From Aeromonas piscicola (GTDB lineage: Bacteria > Pseudomonadota > Gammaproteobacteria > Enterobacterales > Aeromonadaceae): 64,000 nucleotides of DNA. This document shows, one piece after another, positions 6,731 to 14,981 of this stretch; position 1 is the first letter of the stretch, and every line of letters starts with the position of its first letter. The position numbers were made by a program, and so were the translations under genes. The notes below the pieces were generated by a model. It was not told the DNA's origin. It made no database searches and was given only the letters and a program-made list of their open reading frames with translations. The stretch spans positions 752-64,751 of the forward strand of contig NZ_CDBL01000032.1 in assembly GCF_000820005.1 (NCBI RefSeq), given 5' to 3'.

Positions 6731-8854
6731 TTAATTGGATTTTTCTGTGGCGACTCGGATCCCATATATATACCCCGTCATACCGGTAGAATATACGGTG
6801 ACCTCGGTCAGCTTTTCATTTGCTGGTATAGTGAGAACCGAATCCTGAATACTTGTCAATGTACTACTGTTACCTGCAGTTCCACAACCAACTTCATTCC
6901 CTTGGGCATTAACAATACCAAAGTAGCTTATTACTCGCTTAGGGTCACCAACATATTGATAAAGTCCACTGCGAATATGTAACTTCGCTATAACGCCCCC
7001 AGGTACAGACAACGGATTTATAGAACCACCAGTACCTCCAACATAATTAGTAGGTGATACACCTAGCGCATCAACTATGAGTCCACTGCGACAAAATATA
7101 TCGTTACCTGCAGAGAAATTAAATGTTTTACTGAGCGGCAATGGCTTAATACCATCATTAAAGGTTAGAGTGCCATAGGTTCCTTTCAAATCTGAACCGT
7201 TAAAAGAGATTAGCTTCGTAAACTTAACGCCATCCAGCGGGTGGCCTGCCTCCGAAAGTAAAAACTCAGCCTGGACTTGACCAGTTGTAAAACCTGTAAA
7301 AAAAGTATTTTTCCCAGCACTAAGACCGGTTGTAGTAAATGTTACTCCGGTATTTAACAAGCTGACTTTACCAGTGAAAACCCGGAAAGAAGACTCATTT
7401 TGACCCCTATAATAAACGGTATAGTCAAAATTTGAGGCTGTTTTAAGTGTCTCAGGAAATGGAACCGACAATATATAGTCACCAGTGCCTTCATCATCAC
7501 TAACACATGTCACATAGGCGAACTCATGTGTAAATAAATCGACAGGTGTATCTGATGCACTGAGCATATCAATTGATTTATAACTGACATCTAAAATAGT
7601 TGTTGCACTGCTCCAATAATTCTTTTTAGTTGGCCAATACCCCTTCAATTTTCCCGATTTTTTCAGTTTAACCAACTCATCTAAAGTCGGCAATCTGGCA
7701 CCACGAGCGTCACAAAATCCCTTGGCTGCATAATAAGAAAAACCAGCGGCACTAAACTGACCATTGCTTCCAGGAATATCAGACTCTAAAAAAGGCTGGT
7801 AACTTAGCGCTAAAAATTGAGCTTGGCTTGAGCTTGGCGGGGCAGTATACACACTTGATGTATCGGGAAGCTCAATATCAGAGTAATAATTTACAACCGA
7901 AACAGCAATGATAGCTGTAGCAAAGCCAGCATTGTGATCCGTAATTGTATAGGTGATATAAAAAGTCCCAGGAACAAATGATTTGAATTTTATCTTGGTA
8001 TTACCTACATCCTCTGGTGACGCAACCGTTGCAAGACCATTAAAGGAATACACATCATACAACTGTATATTGTCTCCATCAGGATCCGATATATAATCTT
8101 TTATATCAACAATAACATCTTCTCCAGGCTTAATAACCTGTGGTGTTACTGGATAAGAAAAGCCATTGGCTATCGGGGCAGTATTGCCCTCCTGAGAAAC
8201 AGCAACATCGACACTACCAAGATATATCGCACCCTCATTATCTGTCATCTCATACAGAATACGTGCAATACCAGACTCTTGTGCAGTGTAAGAAATCGTA
8301 TTATTTACCACGTTAGTGACAGCAGTACCTGAGCCCAACACAATAATATTATCGGCTAACGTTAATTCACCATTAGAAACATCCACCGAACCATCAGTGT
8401 ATTCTGACAGCGTAAGACTCAATGGTGTCAACTGTACACTATAGACTGTGGGCTCCGCCGAGACAGCTCGAACAACAGTACGACTGATGGCACTGTTCGT
8501 ACCACCCTGCTCATTCGCAACGGTATACTTGAACACACAAGATACAGCATTATCAGATTTTAATGAGAAACCATTCTTATCTTTCACCGCGTCGTGGCAA
8601 ACACTATCCCCACCTAATACTTCAAGGGATTTAAGGTGTACAGCTCCGCCATCTGAGGACGCCGTAAAGGGTTTTAAATCCACAGAGGCTATATCATTAA
8701 CCTTAAACATATGGATTGTATCATTGGCAGATACTGCATACGTAGCCACTGGCGGCGTTGGCGTGGCAGAATTGTCACTCTCGCCGTCGCCACCGCCCCC
8801 ACAACCACTCAAGAACGCACATATCAACGTTGAGTAAATTCGATACCTATTCAT
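6731..8854 (-). CDS. Surface lipoprotein with Ig-like repeats and two lectin-like modules
   Basis: 707 aa. A lipobox is visible (LSGC, Cys18) followed by a Gly/Ser/Thr-Pro linker. The middle holds cadherin/Ig-like modules, seen in NTAPIANGFSYPV... with DPDGDN and TYTITDHN. Residues about 365-450 have the pattern of a C-type-lectin-like/DUF1566 module (KGFCDARGARLPTLDEL, YWPTKKNYWSSAT, FAYVTCV). Residues about 575-705 look like a jacalin/beta-prism fold (CRSGLIVDALG, VGGTGGS, IAKLHIRSG, LTIPANEKLTEVTVYSTG). The gene starts 27 bases after the tip-adhesin gene, so it belongs to the fimbrial operon and ends it. Domain calls are by eye; the lectin roles are inferred. Confidence 0.8.
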   Translation of the reverse strand: MNRYRIYSTLICAFLSGCGGGGDGESDNSATPTPPVATYAVSANDTIHMFKVNDIASVDLKPFTASSDGGAVHLKSLEVLGGDSVCHDAVKDKNGFSLKSDNAVSCVFKYTVANEQGGTNSAISRTVVRAVSAEPTVYSVQLTPLSLTLSEYTDGSVDVSNGELTLADNIIVLGSGTAVTNVVNNTISYTAQESGIARILYEMTDNEGAIYLGSVDVAVSQEGNTAPIANGFSYPVTPQVIKPGEDVIVDIKDYISDPDGDNIQLYDVYSFNGLATVASPEDVGNTKIKFKSFVPGTFYITYTITDHNAGFATAIIAVSVVNYYSDIELPDTSSVYTAPPSSSQAQFLALSYQPFLESDIPGSNGQFSAAGFSYYAAKGFCDARGARLPTLDELVKLKKSGKLKGYWPTKKNYWSSATTILDVSYKSIDMLSASDTPVDLFTHEFAYVTCVSDDEGTGDYILSVPFPETLKTASNFDYTVYYRGQNESSFRVFTGKVSLLNTGVTFTTTGLSAGKNTFFTGFTTGQVQAEFLLSEAGHPLDGVKFTKLISFNGSDLKGTYGTLTFNDGIKPLPLSKTFNFSAGNDIFCRSGLIVDALGVSPTNYVGGTGGSINPLSVPGGVIAKLHIRSGLYQYVGDPKRVISYFGIVNAQGNEVGCGTAGNSSTLTSIQDSVLTIPANEKLTEVTVYSTGMTGYIYGIRVATEKSN

Positions 8855-8881
8855 TTCAACCTCTAATAAAAAAGTAATACA

Positions 8882-9913
8882 TTAAAAATCAGTTTCGAAT
8901 AAAACCAGGAAACTATCTGTATAACGGCCACTTTCAATATTAGCGGCAGCGATATTGTCGTATGATATTTCCAGCTTAAAATCCACTCTAGATTTATCTG
9001 TACCGGCACTTAATATGGAATTTGCCGTGTTGAGTGTCCCCGCAACCACCAATGAGGAGGATGAGCATGCAACACCTGTACACTTGATACTGTAAGGGAT
9101 ATTTTTACTCGATGTCGGATGAGTGAGACGATAGCTCCTAGGCATCAGCATCATCTTTATCCCTTTATCGAAATAGCCGGTCGCATTGACATCAAATGTC
9201 GTTGCTGCCGACACCGTTTTAGCCACCTTATCGTAGGTTGGCAGCAGAATCCCGCTGCCAATCAAACTAATCGAACTGATATAGGCTGGCTTAAAGCGGA
9301 TCTGCACAGAAAAAGATTGGCGGAGATCTCGATATGTCAGAGCGCCACTCTCGGTATAATAAAAATAACGAGTGGACATGGGCATCACACCGGTATACAA
9401 CCCCTCTGGTTTACCCGCAAAAGCGGCGAGAACAGCACTACTATCAACATTAAACAGTGGTCGTAAAAAAAAGAATGGTGTTTTTGAGGCACTATTATTT
9501 ATCAACTGATCATAGCTACAATGCCACTCCCCAATCAAATAGATCACATTGCCTGTCACCCCTTGCTCAGCACACCCTGTCGCTGGTGCGCTGGGTGTCA
9601 TATTTGCAATAGAGTTACTGCCCGTATTATATTCTATGCCAGTGAGTGACAATGCAAACGTCACACTATTGCCGCCATTGGTGAGGGTAATATCTGGACT
9701 TGCCTGAGGTGAGGCCATAAACCCTGGGCGCCACTTTGCTGTCGGCGTCAACCCACTGATCGGAGCCCAAGTACTCAGTGAACTTTTACCATGTGATGGT
9801 ACAAGGTTATCCCAGGTCACTCTGCCGTTGGCAATGTTCCCATTTAAGGTAAAGGCATAGGCCAATGACATTGGTAAACATAGCAAGGCTGTAATAATGC
9901 ATTTCCAAATCAT
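8882..9913 (-). CDS. Fimbrial tip adhesin, CfaE/CblD-like
   Basis: 343 aa with a signal peptide (MIWKCIITALLCLPMSLAYA). Length, position after the chaperone gene and two-part layout fit CfaE/CooD/CblD-type tip subunits: an N-terminal region with one Cys pair (GCAEQG...WHCSYD) and a C-terminal pilin-like half with a close Cys pair (IKCTGVACSS), ending in beta-rich YTDSFLVLFETDF. Such subunits sit at the fibre tip and start assembly. Its ATG overlaps the chaperone stop (ATGA). Similarity is at motif level only, so the receptor cannot be predicted. Confidence 0.7.
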   Translation of the reverse strand: MIWKCIITALLCLPMSLAYAFTLNGNIANGRVTWDNLVPSHGKSSLSTWAPISGLTPTAKWRPGFMASPQASPDITLTNGGNSVTFALSLTGIEYNTGSNSIANMTPSAPATGCAEQGVTGNVIYLIGEWHCSYDQLINNSASKTPFFFLRPLFNVDSSAVLAAFAGKPEGLYTGVMPMSTRYFYYTESGALTYRDLRQSFSVQIRFKPAYISSISLIGSGILLPTYDKVAKTVSAATTFDVNATGYFDKGIKMMLMPRSYRLTHPTSSKNIPYSIKCTGVACSSSSLVVAGTLNTANSILSAGTDKSRVDFKLEISYDNIAAANIESGRYTDSFLVLFETDF

Positions 9914-10626
9914 ATTTTGGCTTCCGGTGTCAGCACAATCTGACGCTTATAGCTTTCATCATGATTGTAAATCGACGCTTCCAGCGTCAATGATTGCATA
10001 TACTCTGGCAATTCAAATTTCTTTAGTCGCCCAGAGATAACACGCTCCTGAGTTCGACAATTAACCACATTATCTGACTTGCAGCGATCAATCACAAAGG
10101 TAAGCATGGTATTACCCTGATTCAAGATCTCAAGTGACCGGCCCTTGCGGGTAATACTGTATTTCATTTCACTGGTTTTAGCAGGAACAACATAAATAAC
10201 CGAGTAGCCATAATTCACTTGTACTGCGCTATCTTGTTTCTCGTCCTTTTTCAGATAGGGTGCTGGTTCAAATACCACGCTGAAGGTCATATCCTTGTCA
10301 CTGTCACACTTCACCTTGTAGCAGAGTGAGCGAATGCCAACGTCCTTTGCTCGGCCGGGTTCGAGAATCAGTTTTGGATTGGTTGTCATCACACGCCATT
10401 GCTGGATATTCTCTTTTGTATATTTATTTCGTGTGATCTCACCCCGGCTATCAGTGTTAATTTCACTGATGGATGTTTTGATAAAACTCGTCTTGTCGAA
10501 GTCGTTGGTCAAGGTAACGACACCATTGCCGCTCGCATCAGAGACAAGAAACATAGTATCAACGGTCAATGCATGGGCAGCGCAGCTGCCCATCAGACCT
10601 AGGACAAAATAAAATCTCTTAATCAT
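9910..10626 (-). CDS. Periplasmic fimbrial chaperone (alternate chaperone-usher type)
   Basis: 238 aa from the ATG at 10626, which gives a clean signal peptide (MIKRFYFVLGLMGSCAAHA) and overlaps the usher stop by 8 bases; a longer frame reaching 10650 would sit inside the usher. The body is an Ig-like two-domain chaperone of CfaA/CooB/EcpB size, with the N-terminal strand region MFLVSDASGNGVVTLTN and the subunit-binding segment WRVMTTNPKLILEPGRAKDVGIR. The Cys pair in LCYKVKCDSD is notable. It caps pilins by donor-strand complementation and delivers them to the usher. Confidence 0.82.
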   Translation of the reverse strand: MIKRFYFVLGLMGSCAAHALTVDTMFLVSDASGNGVVTLTNDFDKTSFIKTSISEINTDSRGEITRNKYTKENIQQWRVMTTNPKLILEPGRAKDVGIRSLCYKVKCDSDKDMTFSVVFEPAPYLKKDEKQDSAVQVNYGYSVIYVVPAKTSEMKYSITRKGRSLEILNQGNTMLTFVIDRCKSDNVVNCRTQERVISGRLKKFELPEYMQSLTLEASIYNHDESYKRQIVLTPEAKI

Positions 10627-13423
10627 GTTGTACGCCCTTACTATTTTCACGCATTGCCACAGGTTGATTGATCGTATTCAGACTATGGTTCTCACGAGCA
10701 TACAATTGCATGCTATCAATGACCAATTGTTGTGCCTTGGACAACGTCAATGACTTTTCATTGTCCATCAGTAGATACAGTGCTATATCAGACCCCACTT
10801 TTCGTTGATAGATAGTGCCATCAAGTGAGACTAATCGCTTGATGTAGTCGTTAACCAAATTGGTGTCATCAAACGTGCCAACATAATAAAGCTCTGATTG
10901 TGTCAGGGCATCCTGCTTGGTAACACTGACGATTGAACGAGGCTTTGCATCAGGCAGACAATAATTATTACCAAAATTCATCAACTCGGCATCTTCATAA
11001 TCGCTCGGTACCAGGCAGCGATCTGTCCCTGCATACAATGCAAAGTCGCTTCCCTCAACCAGGGTCACACGAAATACGCCATCCATCACCTTGGTTACAT
11101 CAATACAACCAAATCCCTTGCATGACACATCATCGATAAAGTCATCAAAGACATCCGAAAACGAGCTGACAAAGGTGACGACCGGTTTCAACTTGGGTTT
11201 AATCACTACTGCACTGCCTGGATAAGTGAAGCCATCAAATCCCTGATCACCGCTGTTATAAAGAGAGACACTCTCTGTATCAATATTTATATCGTAGCTA
11301 TCATACGCACTGATGGGCATGCTCTGATTGTTTTCATAGATGAACGTCTTGTTTTCCAAAATATTATTCTTGCGCAACGTGACAAAACCATAAGGCTCAC
11401 TGTCAGAGACAGACATCTCTTGTACATCTGCATCAATAACCGTATAAGCATCTGCGCGCTGGCTGGTAAAAGTAACACCGTTACTTGAGACAATCTGGCT
11501 ACTGGACAAGCTTCCCGATATGCCATGATTGCCATCATTATTTGCATACACATTGGCACTGCCGCGAAATGCGGTCTCATTGGTTGACGCTGTGCCATAT
11601 ATCTCATTGATGAGGTCCCGGCTGGTATCTGAGTATGCCGAAGACAGCTCAAGCGAACTGCTCGTATTGGCTCGATCAATGAGATCATTTTTTAGCACGC
11701 TGGCACGATATTCTCTGCCACCGATAGAGCTATCATTGGCACTGAATTTCGTTTCCCAACTTCTACCAATTGGAATCTGGAACGTAATAAATGTAGCCTG
11801 GCTCTTGCCAACATGATCATAATCCAGGGTGAGATCGACCCTCACATTTAATGGTAAGGTATAACCAAGACCAATGGTGGATACATTATATTCAGTGTAT
11901 AGCTTGCCGCTTTCCGGAATATAATAATCACCATTGGTGTAGGTATAATAACTATTCAGGCCATTATCAAAGCTGTAAAATATATTCCCAGATATCTTCT
12001 GATAGTCAAACTCCCCCATGAGATAGGCAGCCAGCGTATCACCACTGTTTTTATGCTGCAGTTTTTCATACTGGATTGAAAAATAATTTACCGCGAGCTG
12101 TGCATCAAATGCTAGCGAACCGGGCTGATAGATTGACACGCTGCTATTCAGGCTTCCTTTGAAGGGAAGATACCATTGTGAACCCAGTACCGCCATACCA
12201 TCACTGTCGGCACCGAGTCCGCCAGCGGCAACAAACCATGAATCAGTGACGCGTCTGGAATATAAGGCACTGGCAAAAGCAACATCATCGAAACGAGATG
12301 CCTCACTCTGCAGCTGCGGCGTCGTCCCCTCTAGCTCATCGAACTGCTCTGAAAACAACTCGCGAGATTCATTCAACTGGCCGGCCGTAAGCACAAAATC
12401 GCCATAACCGACCCTTGGCATATTAGTAATATCATTATAGATTGTCTTTTTTTCAGATGAGACAACCTTGCCCGCCACCAGCACTTCGAGCTCGATATCA
12501 TAACGCCCAGGTGGTAGATCGCTGTATGACAGCGTACTTTGCCCTTCAGAAATTGGCAGCTGTTTGATAATTCGCCCATCGCGCAGCACCCTCAGCTCAC
12601 CAGGTGCTGGCGAGAAAAAGAATAACCGCTCATAACTTTGTTCATTATTTATAACAAGGTTGTTAGTCGAGCCAAAATTGAATGATGTCTGCTTGATGAA
12701 TCGGGTAGGGCTGACAATATTTGTTGAGTTAAACGAGACCCCATTATCAAACTGACCGAGATAAATGCGCTTATCACCGGCAAAAGAGAGATCATACGAG
12801 ATTTCATAAAATTTATTGAGTGAATTGCTGACGGTAAAGTCTGATGTCAGATGACCATAGGGTAAGCCTTGTATCGACTTGTTATTAATCGCATAAGATG
12901 ATGACGAATCATGGTATGCGCTAGAATATATATCGACATGATTAACCAAGGCGCCATGTTCATTGAGGGCGCTTGCATACTCAACATTGGCGGTTGGCTT
13001 ATCCAGCTCAGTACCATTGACAAACAAGGCTAACAGCGCATTGTCATAATCATAGTAAAACTCATAGTCAACCGGTGTCACCACACATTCACTGATATAA
13101 CCGTGGCAGCTCTCGGTGTTCTTGACTCCCTTTTGCAGCGATAGCAGAATCCGATCTGACATGGCCTGTGAGACATTATTCCGCTTGAAATAACGTTGCA
13201 ACTGCGTAACCGCCATGCCCTGATCTTTGGGCAGCCTGATGGTGTCGTAATTGACACTTAAAATAAGGCTAGTTTTTCCTGTGCCATTAATATCTTTAAT
13301 AGAGACCGAGCGCTCTTTAAACTCAAAAAGCTCAGAAAACTCTTCTGGCATGTCGCTTTCAGCCATGATGGGCCATGACAATGTCATGAGGATCACGAGC
13401 GCTACATTGTTAATATTTTTCAT
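10619..13423 (-). CDS. Outer-membrane fimbrial usher (CS1/ECP-type)
   Basis: 934 aa with signal peptide (cleaved near residue 21, PIMA). A large beta-barrel pore secretes and assembles pilins. The segment FFFSPAPGELRVLRDGRIIKQLPISEG, followed by LPPGRYDIELEVLVAGKVVS, closely parallels the same region of E. coli EcpC and the CooC/CfaC ushers, placing it in the alternate (alpha) clade rather than the PapC/FimD clade. The Cys-containing C-terminus (KGFGCIDVTK, DRCLVPSDYEDAE) fits the C-terminal domain of this clade. The start overlaps the minor pilin stop by 4 bases. Confidence 0.9.
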   Translation of the reverse strand: MKNINNVALVILMTLSWPIMAESDMPEEFSELFEFKERSVSIKDINGTGKTSLILSVNYDTIRLPKDQGMAVTQLQRYFKRNNVSQAMSDRILLSLQKGVKNTESCHGYISECVVTPVDYEFYYDYDNALLALFVNGTELDKPTANVEYASALNEHGALVNHVDIYSSAYHDSSSSYAINNKSIQGLPYGHLTSDFTVSNSLNKFYEISYDLSFAGDKRIYLGQFDNGVSFNSTNIVSPTRFIKQTSFNFGSTNNLVINNEQSYERLFFFSPAPGELRVLRDGRIIKQLPISEGQSTLSYSDLPPGRYDIELEVLVAGKVVSSEKKTIYNDITNMPRVGYGDFVLTAGQLNESRELFSEQFDELEGTTPQLQSEASRFDDVAFASALYSRRVTDSWFVAAGGLGADSDGMAVLGSQWYLPFKGSLNSSVSIYQPGSLAFDAQLAVNYFSIQYEKLQHKNSGDTLAAYLMGEFDYQKISGNIFYSFDNGLNSYYTYTNGDYYIPESGKLYTEYNVSTIGLGYTLPLNVRVDLTLDYDHVGKSQATFITFQIPIGRSWETKFSANDSSIGGREYRASVLKNDLIDRANTSSSLELSSAYSDTSRDLINEIYGTASTNETAFRGSANVYANNDGNHGISGSLSSSQIVSSNGVTFTSQRADAYTVIDADVQEMSVSDSEPYGFVTLRKNNILENKTFIYENNQSMPISAYDSYDINIDTESVSLYNSGDQGFDGFTYPGSAVVIKPKLKPVVTFVSSFSDVFDDFIDDVSCKGFGCIDVTKVMDGVFRVTLVEGSDFALYAGTDRCLVPSDYEDAELMNFGNNYCLPDAKPRSIVSVTKQDALTQSELYYVGTFDDTNLVNDYIKRLVSLDGTIYQRKVGSDIALYLLMDNEKSLTLSKAQQLVIDSMQLYARENHSLNTINQPVAMRENSKGVQHD

Positions 13424-13965
13424 ATATTAAACTCAACCCGAACAGAAATGTTTCCTGAGCACTTTCCTGCATCAAGGTGGGATGCCGACAATGCTGAAAA
13501 ACTGATATTGACAGGATAATACCCTTCAAAAAAACCATCGTTGACAATATTGAATTTTGGTATAGACACACTACTTCCTATGGGGAGGCTAATACCATCG
13601 ATACGCAACTTTGCAAAGCCGTAGACATCCGTATCAAGGGCCGGGGTTAATGTGACTGCCGTGTTATTTCCATCAAAACAGGTGATATTGTTTTCATTGA
13701 GCAATACCGAAAAGCCGCTGTTGGCTTCAGATGTCGGCAGGCTAGTGATAACCGACATATTCGTGGTCAGATCCCTGAATGATCCGATATCACGTTCAAA
13801 AACAGCAACCAATGAATCAGGGACGAATCTAACGTCCATAAATTCTCCTGACGAGAACTTATTTTTATCTATCTCGGTAGAGATATCAATTTGTCTGGAT
13901 ATTGGCGCTGCAATGGACATTGATGGTAACAACAAAACACCTAGCGTAATGATTGCTATGCGCAC
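13420..13965 (-). CDS. Minor fimbrial subunit (CS1-like pilin)
   Basis: 181 aa with signal peptide (MRIAIITLGVLLLPSMSIA). The mature N-terminus APISRQIDISTEIDKNKF resembles the start of CFA/I-CS1 pilins (xITVTASVDP), with VRFVPDSLVAVF following as in that family. It carries two Cys (NNITCFDG, AGKCSGN), unlike the Cys-free major pilin next to it. It ends in VRVEFNI, a likely beta-strand. It lies between the major pilin gene, from which a terminator-like hairpin separates it, and the usher gene, which it overlaps. A minor or adaptor subunit is the best reading. Confidence 0.72.
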   Translation of the reverse strand: MRIAIITLGVLLLPSMSIAAPISRQIDISTEIDKNKFSSGEFMDVRFVPDSLVAVFERDIGSFRDLTTNMSVITSLPTSEANSGFSVLLNENNITCFDGNNTAVTLTPALDTDVYGFAKLRIDGISLPIGSSVSIPKFNIVNDGFFEGYYPVNISFSALSASHLDAGKCSGNISVRVEFNI

Positions 13966-13986
13966 AATACCTCCTAGATTTTTCTA

Positions 13987-14020
13987 CATAAAAAGAGCGC
14001 CTAGAAATAAATAGGCGCTC
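13987..14020 (-). terminator. Intra-operon terminator/attenuator after the major pilin gene
   Basis: 9-bp perfect stem GAGCGCCTA/TAGGCGCTC with an 8-base loop. On the minus strand it is followed by TTTTTATG. It lies between the major pilin stop and the minor pilin start, so it should reduce transcription of usher, chaperone and tip genes relative to pilin. Confidence 0.75.
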
Positions 14021-14069
14021 AAATATTTCAGTTCTGTCGCTAAGTATAGTGACTAACTAAACTAAGGAC

Positions 14070-14540
14070 TTAAACTTTTTCGGCAACGATGGTTACTTGC
14101 GCCTGCACGGAACCACCAGCACCAACAGCAACAGGGTCACTCTGTTCAACAGTCAGGCTGAGGCTAGTTTTACCGGAAACAGGAGTGCCAACCTTAAACT
14201 CGGTACCATCAGCTTTAACAAGCAGGGTACCAACGTCGGAGGTACCTGAGTAGCTCACCTGTGCATTGCTCAGACTCCAGTTGGCAGAAACCAATGCACC
14301 GATAGTTGCAACTTCCAAACTACGAGCTTCAACAGTCACGGCAGTAGAAGTGAAGGAGCCATCAGTAGCAACGATCAGTTGACCATTCTCAATGGCCTGA
14401 CCAGCCAGACCGGTGATTTCCAGCTTGTCACCTGCAACAGAGCCTGGTACAAAACCAGACCATACGATGTTCGCTACCGGGTTGGCGGCCATGGCAGAAG
14501 CGGAGAAGGCAAGAGCCAGAACCAGCATAGTTTTTTTCAT
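14070..14540 (-). CDS. Major fimbrial subunit (alternate chaperone-usher pilin)
   Basis: 156 aa with a clear signal peptide (MKKTMLVLALAFSASAMA). The mature protein has no Cys, as in CFA/I-CS1-type major pilins, and begins ANPVANIVWSGFVPGSV, a hydrophobic strand suited to donor-strand exchange. It is rich in A, V, S, T and G, and codon use looks more GC-rich than its neighbours, as expected for a highly expressed gene. AGGAAG precedes the ATG. First gene of the operon, followed by an attenuator hairpin. The exact Pfam family cannot be fixed by eye. Confidence 0.78.
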   Translation of the reverse strand: MKKTMLVLALAFSASAMAANPVANIVWSGFVPGSVAGDKLEITGLAGQAIENGQLIVATDGSFTSTAVTVEARSLEVATIGALVSANWSLSNAQVSYSGTSDVGTLLVKADGTEFKVGTPVSGKTSLSLTVEQSDPVAVGAGGSVQAQVTIVAEKV

Positions 14541-14981
14541 TTAGATACTTCCTGTGTTGTAAGTTGTTTTGACATCGGCTTTATAAGAAATCCATCAAAA
14601 GCTGATATATGTAAGCAGCGGTGATTTCTTGACCGATAAGATACCAAGCGCATCCACTTTACGTATGTAGGAACGAGACTATAAGTACGTAGGCCCAACC
14701 TTATTGAATCGCCTATTGCATGGACCTGGCGATCTCATTAGCAAGTTCTCCTCCGTATATATCTGGTTTTTCATTTACAGAATCTACATAGTGGTTACAC
14801 GCCAACTAACACATGAAATAAATTAACTATTTTAATAAAATTTGGTACAGCTTATGATACAGCCATCTCATCACACTACAGAGCAGCCTATTTAAGTAGG
14901 TTCTTGTAATGGACTGCTATATAGAAATGTATAGTGAGATAAAATACAAGCTAGTTTTTACAGAAAATAGTGATCACCTAA
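14541..14981. promoter_or_regulatory. Regulatory region of the fimbrial operon
   Basis: 441 A+T-rich bases between the pilin start and the kinase stop, with no ORF of substance. On the minus strand a TATAAA -10-like element lies about 45 bases before the pilin ATG. GTATGTAGG (14663-14671) and GTACGTAGG (14685-14693) form a direct repeat with a 22-base period, the first continuing into a TAGGAA half-site (14668-14673). CCTATTTAAGTAGG at 14888-14901 is a further inverted element. They are candidate sites for the neighbouring LuxR-type regulator. Confidence 0.45.
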
